Assembly (NCBI RefSeq): GCF_028554725.1 | Contig: NC_071670.1 | Location: 71,337,001 to 71,401,000 of the forward strand | Source: Zeugodacus cucurbitae | Lineage: Eukaryota; Arthropoda; Insecta; Diptera; Tephritidae | Direction of reading: 5' to 3' | DNA: 64,000 nt | Part shown: piece after piece, positions 51,801-60,298 of the stretch | Numbering within the stretch: the first letter of the stretch is position 1 | How the letters are laid out: every line of letters starts with the position of its first letter | The notes under the pieces: model-generated | What the model was told of the DNA's origin: nothing | The model's database searches: none | The model's input: the letters and a program-made list of their open reading frames with translations, nothing else | Translations under genes and position numbers: made by a program

Positions 51801-54379
51801 AAATCACAACTTTGAAAATTCAAAACACCTTTTCTTTGATTAACTATTTAAATACATATATGATAGTAGTAGTGTGTATTAGAAAACAGAAAAAAAAAGA
51901 ATCTAGATTTTATATATCACTTCAGCACTGCTTAAATTCAAATCACTTGCAAGAGATTTCTTCAAAAATTATTTTCTTTATTTAAATTAATAATTTCGAT
52001 AGTATTATGAAAATTAAATTTAAGATGAACAATGAGAGCAGTAATACAAGTGGAATAATTATTATTTTTATTTAACAAAACTAATTTCGTAAATTTGGTA
52101 AACCACATAAGAAATTTTGCACAAAATCTTACGGCCGTGACCCCAAACTCGTGAGACCACTACTTTCGAGATATGGTTAGACTTGCGTAACCACGAACGA
52201 AACGAAAAAAAGTGACAACACAAGATTTGATGATTTTGTCCGTACGACTTCCATCACAGAAAAAAACTAAAATTTTATTTAAATTTATATGAAAATTAGA
52301 AAAATGCTCAAAGCTTTTCCATGTTTTTCTAACCTCAAATTTATCTACATCGAAAATGCATTTGCCGTCTTTATAAATACATATATTAACACTCCGCGCT
52401 CATATTATTGCCCTTAACTCACTCTCTCGCTCTATCTCTCTCAAAAACATTGAATTGCATTTTCGTAAATATAACCATTTCACAAAATATCGTTTAAAAA
52501 TAAACTTTAACAAACTGTCTTCAATAATTTGCATGCAGCAATAAAGATCGGTTATTCAGTTTCAACGAAGACGTCTTCGGTTACGGATTCAGGTATTTTT
52601 GAGCACAGCGTCAATGCAAATACTATTTACAGTTAATTAACTTTTGCCAATTTAAAGTCAGAAATCGCAGAGATTTTCTACGAATTTAAGTGATTAATTT
52701 CATTTTTTCTTTTTCTTTCATTTTTCGGACTAAATCTAACACCATACGCACTTAATACTTAAATAAATGATCACAATGATGAAAAAAAATTATATAAAAT
52801 ATAAACACATATGATTGTCATCAACCACGCACGCACGAATGCACCAACTGCAAAAAAAAAATTATAAAAATTATGTAACCGTCACATAGCTCTATACTGG
52901 AACAAACTTCCGATGCCATACTACTAGCGGCGCACCAAGGCGACCTGAATATGGTAGTTACAGCACTCGTATTTATATGTTTTTCTAACCTCAATAACAT
53001 AATCCCAATGCTTTAAACACTTGCCTTCAAGTCTTGAATTTGCTTAATAAACTGTTATTTGTGACTAACGCCATTATTGTTGAGTCCTGCACCCCACCTA
53101 TATATGACTATTTGTGACATGCCCTCCACACAAGCACCGTCTAAGCATTTACCATACATATATGTGAAACGCATTGTACTTACACACATATGTACATTCA
53201 TACTTACCGTTATACACGTTTTCAGCTCGTTATTTAAGCAAAATTTGTGATGTCTTCTTCCGAATATTAATTAAGTTCTTTAAAACATATTTATGTCTGT
53301 TGTGAGAGTAAATATGAGTATGTGTTCAGCAACAATGTTAATTGTGATTTTCTCGCTTTGTTCTCGCTGCTTACAGTTACGTGCACTACATGAACAAGGA
53401 TACTCACTACAATCAGTAAACAAGAACGGACAGACAGCACTGCATTTCGCCTGCAAATACAATCACAAAGACATTGTCAGATACATAATATCGTGTGCCT
53501 CACGACGTCTGATCAATTTGGCAGACAAAGATAGGTAAGTAGTGCATACCCTACCAAGACAAAGTGTAATCGAAAAAGTTCTACAAGAAATGAGAGTTTA
53601 TGTGAAAGCTCGAAAAGCTCCAAAGCTTAAATTTAAAAAGTTTACTATAAACGAAAGCTGACTTTAAATGTTCTATGATCTGACTTTGATTGCGAAAGCT
53701 CCTTCAACACAAACGGCAAATGAATGAAACGAACTTAGTTCAGCTGTAGAGCTTTCGGCTGATATTAAAAATTTTAAATCATCTTTTATATAATTTTTTC
53801 GGAATTATTTGTTATATGAGATTCGTAAAATAACGGCAATTTTTGTTTTTTACCTTTTTGTTTTACCTCGTATAGTTAATTATAGTCAGTGTATGTAGCG
53901 TTTCGAGCTTTAAGAATATTTGCTCTTTATTGACCTCATTTCTCAATTCCGTAACGAACCGAACATCGTGCGAGTAGATTATTAAATTTAAGAAAATAAT
54001 TATTTTAAGTTTATTGCATTTTTTTCTCTTTGAGCTTAATTTAATATTTAAAAACTACAGTTACTTTTATTTTTATTCTAAAAAAAAATTTGGGTATTTT
54101 CTCTCTCTCTCTCTCTTCCACAGGGGACAAACAGCACTACACATTGCCGCCGAGCACAATCGACGCGACATTTGTGTAATGCTCGTGGCTGCTGGCGCCA
54201 ATTTACAAGCACGCGACCTATGCGGCAATACGCCGATGATGGTGGCCTTCAATAAGAATTCTACGGAGATTGCGACATATTTGGAAAGTAAGACGCTGTG
54301 CGCCGCAATACATACAACAACTGTTTTGCCAAAAAAACGCAATAAAATGCAAACACAACAACAACAACAACAGCCGTAA
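36523..54379 (+). CDS. rdgA: rdgA, type IV diacylglycerol kinase (spliced, 14 coding exons plus 1 cassette exon)
   Basis: Eye-type diacylglycerol kinase. It converts diacylglycerol to phosphatidic acid and in fly photoreceptors feeds PIP2 recycling; in Drosophila, loss leaves TRP channels open and the retina degenerates (known for the family). Joined exons: 36523-36869, 39926-40064, 42254-42457, 44669-44795, 47413-47752, 47821-48001, 48061-48470, 48798-49091, 49272-49498, 49581-49802, 51649-51697, (52539-52592 optional), 52890-52953, 53377-53534, 54124-54379. All junctions are GT-AG and phases agree, giving 1005 aa (1023 with the cassette). Domains: acidic stretch about 35-60; C1 fingers about 142-193 and 214-270; basic linker 295-328; catalytic domain from about 344 with INPKSGGNQG and ACGGDGTVGW (400-409); accessory domain to about 755; ankyrin repeats about 850-977. 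The ATG at 36523 is the first in a frame open back to 36355; a second in-frame ATG lies at 36580. Extra 5' exons of longer isoforms may lie upstream. Confidence 0.95.
36870..39925 (+). other. rdgA intron 1
   Basis: 3.06 kb, GTAAGT...TTGCAG. Holds CA tracts (37929-37946, 38190-38201) and one less AT-rich patch (38100-38600); no recognisable repeat family or extra exon. Confidence 0.8.
39926..40064 (+). CDS. rdgA: rdgA coding exon 2: start of the first C1 domain
   Basis: Acceptor TTCCATTGCAG, donor ATC|GTGAGT. Encodes residues 116-162 and holds the type IV signature VDW/PDW...GEHFW that leads into the first cysteine-rich finger; His142 and the first cysteines of C1A are here. The 3' half of the finger is in exon 3. 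Confidence 0.93.
40869..40891. repeat. two copies of the palindrome ACTCATGAGT
   Basis: The 10-bp perfect palindrome occurs at 40869-40878 and 40882-40891, 13 bp apart start to start, in rdgA intron 2. It contains the AP-1-like half TGAGTC. Function unknown. Confidence 0.5.
40975..41160 (+). repeat. HINE relic in rdgA intron 2
   Basis: Contains TCGTAATCGGACTATAAATT and ATCGAATATGAA, matching the block of HINE copy 2 around 23430-23490, with further weak similarity on the left. No ends preserved. Confidence 0.5.
41164..41845 (-). pseudogene. LINE reverse transcriptase C-terminus and RNase H start, in rdgA intron 2
   Basis: A minus-strand ORF of 224 codons reads WLSTAVVRPIMTYGILVWWP, then LHRVACICISRDLRTTPSQA, SALRLRES, the RNase H strand IFGSKLDKRVGGEV, and LPDHYSVFQAE. 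This is the region after the catalytic core in Jockey/R1-group elements. It is truncated on both sides and antisense to rdgA. Confidence 0.8.
42254..42457 (+). CDS. rdgA: rdgA coding exon 3: end of C1A, start of C1B
   Basis: Acceptor CATAACAG, donor AAG|GTAAGT, 68 whole codons. Contains MKCSACQLIAHQNC (Cys170, Cys173, His178, Cys181) closing the first finger, and HHHWVHRKMEKGKCKQCGK opening the second (His214, Cys225, Cys228). Confidence 0.95.
42458..44668 (+). other. rdgA intron 3
   Basis: 2.21 kb, GTAAGT...TTGCAG. From about 43440 to 43990 it looks like an old non-coding repeat (GGGAAGTCCAGATAAAAGCC; GAGATATCGTGCCC; GAGATAAACGCGTTTAAAG) related to the DNA that flanks the HINE at 22652. Confidence 0.75.
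44669..44795 (+). CDS. rdgA: rdgA coding exon 4: second C1 domain
   Basis: Acceptor TTTTTGCAG, donor G|GTAAGT. Encodes residues 231-272 and one base more. SCAWCHEVYHNKESC supplies Cys247, Cys250, His255 and Cys260, completing the extended C1 finger typical of diacylglycerol kinases. Confidence 0.95.
44796..47412 (+). other. rdgA intron 4
   Basis: 2.62 kb, GTAAGT...TTACAG. AT-rich with CA tracts (45481-45501) and a TATATATATATG run near 45233; no exon or transposon recognised. Confidence 0.8.
47413..47752 (+). CDS. rdgA: rdgA coding exon 5: basic linker and kinase P-loop-like start
   Basis: Acceptor CTTTACAG, donor GG|GTAAGT. Residues 273-385. Begins with YAPIIVPPSWI, then a Lys/Arg-rich linker (about 295-328) at the place of the MARCKS-like segment of vertebrate DGK-zeta. 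It then enters the catalytic domain with IPVIVFINPKSGGNQG and LNPRQVFDLTQGGPK, both near-identical to family consensus. Confidence 0.96.
47821..48001 (+). CDS. rdgA: rdgA coding exon 6: catalytic glycine-rich loop
   Basis: Separated from exon 5 by a 68-bp intron. Residues 386-446 include ACGGDGTVGW (ATP-binding GGDGT motif) and LPLGTGNDLAR, the two hallmark motifs of the kinase. Ends at GGT|GTAAGT, so the conserved WGGGYTDEP is made across the junction. Confidence 0.97.
48061..48470 (+). CDS. rdgA: rdgA coding exon 7: end of catalytic domain, start of accessory domain
   Basis: Follows a 59-bp intron. Residues 447-582 carry GYTDEPVSKIL, LMDRWRLNV, NNYYSFGVDAHIALEFHEAR and FNSRLRNKMYYG, all conserved in zeta/iota-type kinases. 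Donor AG|GTGAGT. The 327-bp intron after it holds no recognisable feature. Confidence 0.97.
48798..49091 (+). CDS. rdgA: rdgA coding exon 8: accessory domain
   Basis: Acceptor CGCCCTCAG, donor CA|GTAAGT. Residues 583-680; starts (S)YGGGTHPWN and contains DDGMMEVVGLTTYQLPMLQ and IPMQVDGEACRVKPS, the accessory-domain core. Confidence 0.96.
49272..49498 (+). CDS. rdgA: rdgA coding exon 9: C-terminal accessory region
   Basis: Acceptor ACTACAG, donor T|GTGAGT. Residues 681-756; VNPLEKLHLTILRITMQQYE and YHYDKDMLRKL match the segment that follows the accessory domain in DGK-zeta, ending WCFID. Confidence 0.95.
49581..49802 (+). CDS. rdgA: rdgA coding exon 10: linker before ankyrin repeats
   Basis: Acceptor TTCGCCTGCAG. 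Starts (S)CTAEHYFRIDRAQEHLHYI, strongly conserved, then a Ser/Arg/Gln-rich linker. The donor ACCG|GTACGC leaves one base, which is the phase exon 11 needs. If this donor is not used, the frame runs on to a TAA at 49874-49876 (see findings). Confidence 0.9.
49803..51648 (+). other. rdgA intron 10
   Basis: 1.85 kb, GTACGC...CAAAG. Contains the mariner relic 50306-50706 and a poly-A/AAAC stretch near 51118-51144. The acceptor is purine-rich and weak, which fits regulated splicing of the 49-nt exon. Confidence 0.75.
50306..50706 (+). mobile_element. mariner relic in rdgA intron 10
   Basis: Ends GTGTGTTCAATAAATAACGG and CCCGTTATTTTTTGAACACA. Inside are degenerate C-terminal transposase fragments (GCATAAATGCATAATATCAA corresponds to HKCIISN). 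Same orientation as rdgA; no splice site of the gene is affected. Confidence 0.75.
51649..51697 (+). CDS. rdgA: rdgA coding exon 11: 49-nt linker exon
   Basis: A 49-nt exon between TATACAAAG and GTAAAG. With the preceding G it encodes DDDLQIGKPIKVMKWK and leaves AG. I recognise the segment as part of fly RdgA (from memory). Its phases (1 in, 2 out) bridge exon 10 and exon 12 exactly, and without it the ankyrin exons would be out of frame. Confidence 0.88.
51698..52889 (+). other. rdgA intron 11, with the cassette exon inside
   Basis: GTAAAG...CATAG; 1.19 kb if the cassette exon (52539-52592) is skipped. Otherwise AT-rich without repeats. Confidence 0.7.
52539..52592 (+). CDS. rdgA: rdgA candidate cassette exon, 54 nt
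   Basis: Acceptor TTTGCATGCAG, donor TTCAG|GTATTT. Exactly 18 codons. It enters with the AG left by exon 11 and again leaves AG, so it can be included or skipped without changing the frame. The insert reads S-NKDRLFSFNEDVFGYGF, which has a protein-like composition. No such insert is in the vertebrate zeta/iota enzymes as I remember them, so it is probably an alternative exon. Transcript data would decide. Confidence 0.6.
52890..52953 (+). CDS. rdgA: rdgA coding exon 12: start of ankyrin region
   Basis: Acceptor CCGTCACATAG, donor ATG|GTAGTT. Encodes SILEQTSDAILLAAHQGDLN plus Met; AILLAAHQGDLN is the first helix of the ankyrin repeat block. Confidence 0.93.
52954..53376 (+). other. rdgA intron 12
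   Basis: 423 bp, GTAGTT...TTACAG, AT-rich, nothing else seen. Confidence 0.85.
53377..53534 (+). CDS. rdgA: rdgA coding exon 13: ankyrin repeat
   Basis: Acceptor CTGCTTACAG, donor AG|GTAAGT. Encodes LRALHEQGYSLQSVNKNGQT, then ALHFACKYNHKDIVRYII, a textbook ankyrin repeat, and ends at LADKDR. Confidence 0.96.
53535..54123 (+). other. rdgA intron 13
   Basis: 589 bp, GTAAGT to a CT-rich acceptor (54100-54123). Nothing else seen. Confidence 0.85.
54124..54379 (+). CDS. rdgA: rdgA last coding exon: final ankyrin repeats and tail
   Basis: Acceptor is a long CT tract ending CTTCCACAG. Encodes GQTALHIAAEHNRRDICVML and GNTPMMVAFNKNSTEIATYL, then a 28-residue tail with a (CAA)n-coded Gln run and TAA at 54377. 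The ankyrin part is certain. The tail is not conserved, and a donor-like A|GTAAGA sits at 54287/54288 just after YLE, so some transcripts may splice away to another C-terminus. Confidence 0.88.
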
Positions 54380-54903
54380 TTGTGCAGCTATGCAGTAGAT
54401 GAAACGCTTGGCAGCCACAAACACACAAACACACACACACATATACATACATATAAAGAATTAGTAATAGTAAACCCCTTAGTCACGATTGAGTATCTGT
54501 GCGGAAATGTAGTAATAGTTTGCTAAAACAAAAACAAAAACATTGCACTGATTGAATTTAGAATAGGCTTAGAGCATCATTAAATCTAATTTAGGAGTTG
54601 GTTTGTGTGAATCTGTTTTTTTTTTCAAGTTTTAGTTGATTATAATTTTCTGTACTTTACTTATATAATTTATTTTATTTAACATTTTATAAGGAAACTC
54701 TGAAATCGTTATTTTATAAACGCTTGGACTCATCAATTTGTATTTGAATTTCTTTTGTAATGATTTCTTGGTAAAATAATTTTTATAAATTAGTGGTAAA
54801 TTTAGTTACTCACACTTAAATAATTAACATATTTCTTTTTTTATATTCCACCAACGCAAACGATTGAAAATGATGAACTTGTGAACTTGTGAATTTGAAA
54901 TTA

Positions 54904-54909
54904 AATAAA
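54904..54909 (+). terminator. candidate rdgA polyadenylation signal
   Basis: First AATAAA after the rdgA stop codon, about 525 nt downstream. Several more AATAAA copies follow as far as 56.1 kb, so the real 3' end cannot be fixed from sequence. Confidence 0.3.
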
Positions 54910-57900
54910 CCGAAATTGCAAAATTAAAAAAAAACAACAAAAACAAAAACAACAAATGTGACAACCAAACAAACATTCCACTTACGTATGTTAAGGTCAA
55001 GAGCGTTTTCTCGCAATGCAGCGACAGTCGCGCAATTAAAGCGGCGCCTGAATGTATGCAACCATAAACATTAAGTGAAAACCCCCTTAAAAATCTAGCT
55101 TTAAGTAATTAGTATATTAACTTTTAACAAATATGTAAGTTAATAAGTATTAGAAAGAAATGCATGCAAGAGTCTCGCTGAACCTTAGGCACCGAGACTA
55201 TTTATGCTTAGAAACTTGTAGTAGCAATCAATTCATATTGTGGGAGAATACATTTTAATTATTTATTATTGTAGTTAGATTTACGGCATGCTTAACGGGT
55301 TTCTCGAGTATTTACAAAGAATTCACCTAATAAATAAAGTGACTCAATTAATTTTCGAATTGGTTTTGCATAAAATCGTGTCTCGTCTGTCCAACCAACG
55401 CAACGGCGAACACAGATTCACACATGTTAGCCACAACAAGTATTTGAAGCGTGTCCAAAGTAGTAATATTGTCACAACAACAACTTAAGACATAAGACAA
55501 ATTACAATCAATTGGAAATAATAAATATTACAAAATTATTTGAATTAATTAAATCATAATTGCGGAATAAAAAATAAGTTAGTTGCAAGGAAAATATTAA
55601 AATAAAAAAAAACATTTTCAAGCAACAAAAACAACAAAAATGTAGAACGCAACTAGAAAAGAGCGTAGAAGAAATTCAATTGTGATATGAGAATTATTAT
55701 GAATATTCTGTGAAAGTAGAAAAAAAAATTAAAAATTGATAAAATATTAAATGATCGAGTTGGGTGGCAATGGAAAGTGAAATTTATGAAAAATGCATAT
55801 TTATGTACACTAATGGTGAATTAACCTATAAAGCTCATGTTACTTCTAGAATAAAAAACAAATCGAATACAATTGTAGTAATTTTAAGTGAAAATTAATA
55901 CGTCAACAATTAAATTATAAAACTGTAGCCTTAAACACACACACTCACACTCAAATTGATAGATATTCTAATGTAAATATTCATGTAAATAAGTAATACT
56001 CAACGAACTGTAAGACAAAATGCTGTAAGAACACACTTTCGTTTCGAATTTCGAATTGCTTTTATCAAACATGAATTCAAAATAAAAACAAACAAACAAA
56101 ATACACAGAAATATTTTTATTCTCTTTTAACCTGTTTTTTTTTATTATTTTCAATTTATTTTCATTTTTATTATTATTATTATTTTCTTTGTTTTACTTG
56201 GTCTTGAAACTTGGTACTTGAAAATTATAATCACATAATTTTTATTTTTTAACAACGAAAAAATCTATTTTGTTGTTGTAGTGACAAAAAGTCAAAAATG
56301 TTTGTAAAATTCTGCCGAATTAATTTATGTTCGTGGTTGAATGTAAATCCGTTTTCATTCTAGTTTGGAAGTGCCGACTGTCTTGGAAACGTTGAAAAAC
56401 ACAAAGTTTGCTGGCAGTTCTTACTTAACTACTTGATACCTTCATCATTAAGAAATCAAAACTTTCAGTTCTCACCTCTGGCAACACAGCTGGAATTTTA
56501 TTTCAAATAAAGTCCACTTTAGAATAATTTATATGTATAAACAGTTCTTAATTATACTTATTTATGGGATGCGTGTCTATAATATAACCAAACAGTAGCT
56601 CGTTGGACTTAGAAAGCGGTTACCGCATTGTGGCCTTCCGAACGGGAAACCATTAAAAGGAACTTTATATGATTTCTTGGAAGTTTGAAATGTAATATTT
56701 TGTACACTGCTTATTCACTATGAACTATATAAATAAATGAATAAATATTTATTTCAAATAATTACACATACACTCATTATATTTTCATGAAATTTAATTA
56801 TGGGTTTTTATAATTAGACAGATTATAAATATATTAAAATTAAAAAACAAAAAAATTACACAATATAATTTTTTTAAATATATATATAATAATGTAAATG
56901 TTTTTTTATTTACATAAGCCGAATATCATACTAACAAAACAAAATAACACACACCAAATTCAATACACTCACAACTTAGCCTAGACTTATTACTAAATTA
57001 TAAATATTTCAAAATAAAATAAATATATGTAATTTTGAAAATATTGAAAAATAAGTCATAATTCATTCATATTTTTAGATCATTAGTAGCATTTGCAACA
57101 TTTTTTTCACATTCAAAACATTTGTATGAGCAAACTTAAGTTTTGCTTTCATAATTCTTTTACAAATACAATTAATACATAGAAATTAGATTCATGTTTA
57201 ACATTAGTAGCCGCATAAGGTAGTAATCAAGTCAATTAATTCATAATATTTAAATAATTTATTTCGTAATATTAAACAAGCAAAGCGTTTAGCTTGAAAA
57301 TGTGCTTTCTTAGCATATTTGCTTGCGTATGATACGCATATATGTATGTAAGTATGTGTGAGAAGATTTTCTGAAAAAAAAATTGAAGATACTACGGGTC
57401 GCAGCATACAAATATGCTAAGGAAAAATCAAAATAAATAAAAAAATCACAAAAATGGTATTTATGTTTTGGATTTCATTAAATATCATTAAATATCAATG
57501 CAAACACAATTTATTGCATTTTTATTCAAGCCCCTTAAATTTGCAATAAATTGTTAACGATTATGCTAGAGTTAAAAATTTAATAATAATAATAATATTA
57601 TAATTTTTATAAAATGAAAATAAAAATAAAATTACATGTTTTTTTATTTTATTAAAAAAACACAACCTCAAATTGTAAGAGGAAATTGCAATAATTAAAA
57701 ATACAACTATTTATAGAGTATTTGGTGAATTGAAAAAGGAAATAATTATTATATTTATTAATAAAAACTAGTTACTTAAATATTATAAAAAAAATAAAAT
57801 CAAATGCAACTGAAAGGCAACTGACAATCTTCACTTGTACACATGTACACACACACATGCACACTTAAACCCTTATCGATGACAAGTTAAACGCACTATT

Positions 57901-60072
57901 ACTTTGCATTAAAATTGAAATTGAAGAAATGTTTAACATTTATTAAAAAAGTAAGCACAGCTAGCTTTAGGAAAAATAGTAATAAGCAACATAAAACACA
58001 CAGAAATATAGTAAGCAATGACATTTTCTTTGATTTTCAACAATAATTGAAAATAAAAAATATGCACACATGTGTAATTACTAAATAATTATTTCTGCAC
58101 TTCTGTAAAATTAGCAAAAGCAAAAGCAGTCATTGAACTATTTAAACAAAATAAAATGAATAGATTTGCTTGTATAAGCATAGATATACAAATAAAAACA
58201 CAGTTACTTTATTAACGCCAATTGGCAATGTACATACATATATAAATATATAAATATTATATGAATCGACTATGGAACACATAGGGTAACGAACATAGAA
58301 TACTAGCTTCACATATAAACAAACTTGTTTAAAGTAGAAGAAAATAAAAAAAATAAAATTAATTTGCTATCGACCAAAAACTAAAACTACTATACATACA
58401 TATATATATACTATTTGCACGTAGTACATACTCCAAAAATAATTTAAAAAAAAAACTTGAAACGAAAGTCTTATGATTCCTAGTTATGTAAGTCTAATAT
58501 TAATTGAAAATCATTAATATGATATTATTCCAATTATTTAATTATTTACTTTGCCGTTTTCAAGCTGCGTACTTGTGTGTATGTATTAAATATATTAAGC
58601 TAACATTATTCAAAATAATAAAAAAATTATTTAATCTAACACTAAGTAGTAATACGCTGTAACGGTTTATTGTAAATATTTATTCAAAGTGCAACTGGTA
58701 TATTGTAGCTGATTTGAATGCTATTAGTATACATACATGCATATGTAATCTATGCTGTACGAATATTATGATTTATGAACTCACAGGTTCACCTCGAGTG
58801 AGCTTACTTGCTGAAATTTATCACTTGCGGATTGTGCTGAGATTATAAAGCCAAGCATCTACATATTTACTTATATATAAAAGAACTCTAATGACCTTGG
58901 TGTTGTTGCAAAGACATAGAACATTCCGTAGTACAAGCATTGTGAAGACAATTAAATGAGAGTCACTGGATACAACTTATGTCCAAATCGCGTATATACA
59001 TATGTGCGCATGAAAGCGCCTATCAGAGCTTATCTATCCATAGAGCAAGCACTTAGTTGGTCGAATGAAATATGTTTTTGTTAATCAGCATCACTCGATG
59101 ATTCTGAAGAACCGACTTTTCAACTAATTTCCCAATTCTCAGCACATATTTTTTTACTAAAGTATAACTCAAGTCTGACAACTGAAATTGAGACAATTTT
59201 TCAAAATACATACTCGTATATGAACGAAGAAGTTGAAACGAATTAGCAACTAGTCACTATGAGTACGAGCGCCCATTTGGTAGCTGCTCGTACATACATA
59301 CAACATTTAATGTGTAATTTATTATAGAATTATGTAAATAGAAGTTAAAAAAAAAATAAGAAAAACTTACAATTGCAAAGCTAGAAAACAAAAATTGAAG
59401 TTTAAACTAAACAACGCACTGCAAGCACTGAGGAATTTGATTCAATTTTAATGTTAGTCTGTACTTAAAATGTAACGAAGCAAGAAAGTCGGGAAGTCGC
59501 ATTTCAGTATAAAAAAAAAACAAAAAAAACACTGAGAAACAGTTATTTATTATAAATTTATTTTTAATGTACTCATATATGAAATGTTTAAATTAGACTC
59601 TGTAAAATACTCCATGTGCCTCTTCTCCCTTTTCCGTTCCACAAACCACCAATGGTCACCAATGCGCTCTTGGATGTGCTAATGCATTGGCTCCGCATAG
59701 CAACACTCCTTCGAGTGCATACAACAACCACTACACACACACATGTATTATTATATTTGTTTACTTGGAATACTTTCGACTCAAATAACATACATACATA
59801 CATACACATAACTAGTAAGCCTAAAAGACTTCTCTTTATTAAACAAAAACAAAAAAAAAAAAATACTCGAATAATTAATGTAAGAAATATAAATTTCGGC
59901 AAATTCTATATTTAAAAATCAAATGCAAGATATTGTAAATAAATTCATATGTAATCTGCGAATCCGAAGCTACTTTTATTAAAGAAAACATTAAAGAAAC
60001 TTTTTTTGGAAATATTAAACGCTGGTTTTTTTACTACCGAAAACAACAACAAAAAGTAAGTAAAACACCGTA

Positions 60073-60090
60073 TTTATTCAAACATTTATT
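60073..60090 (-). terminator. candidate polyadenylation signals of the minus-strand RRM gene
   Basis: Two AATAAA hexamers on the minus strand (60090-60085 and 60078-60073) lie 210-225 nt after the TAG at 60301-60299, with AT-rich sequence beyond. Confidence 0.4.
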
Positions 60091-60298
60091 AATTGTATTT
60101 AGTAAGAGTATGTGGTATAGAGAACATAATCAACAGTAACTGTCAGTGGCACTTTGGTAAACATGATGATAAAAATTATTGTTTAATTCACATAATAAAT
60201 ATTTTTCTTTTTGATAAAAACTTGATAATAAAAAATTCACTTCACTTTCAACGTATTCATACATTTCATAATTCGCTTAGTTTGTGTTAAATTAAGTT

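Larger units (their letters stand above)
54380..60298. other. rdgA 3' UTR and AT-rich intergenic DNA
   Basis: 5.9 kb, very AT-rich, with many AATAAA hexamers and TACATA-type short repeats. No conserved ORF. A small GC-richer patch at 55015-55060 follows an acceptor-like CGCAATGCAG and might be an alternative last exon of rdgA. I cannot tell where the rdgA transcript stops. Confidence 0.55.
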
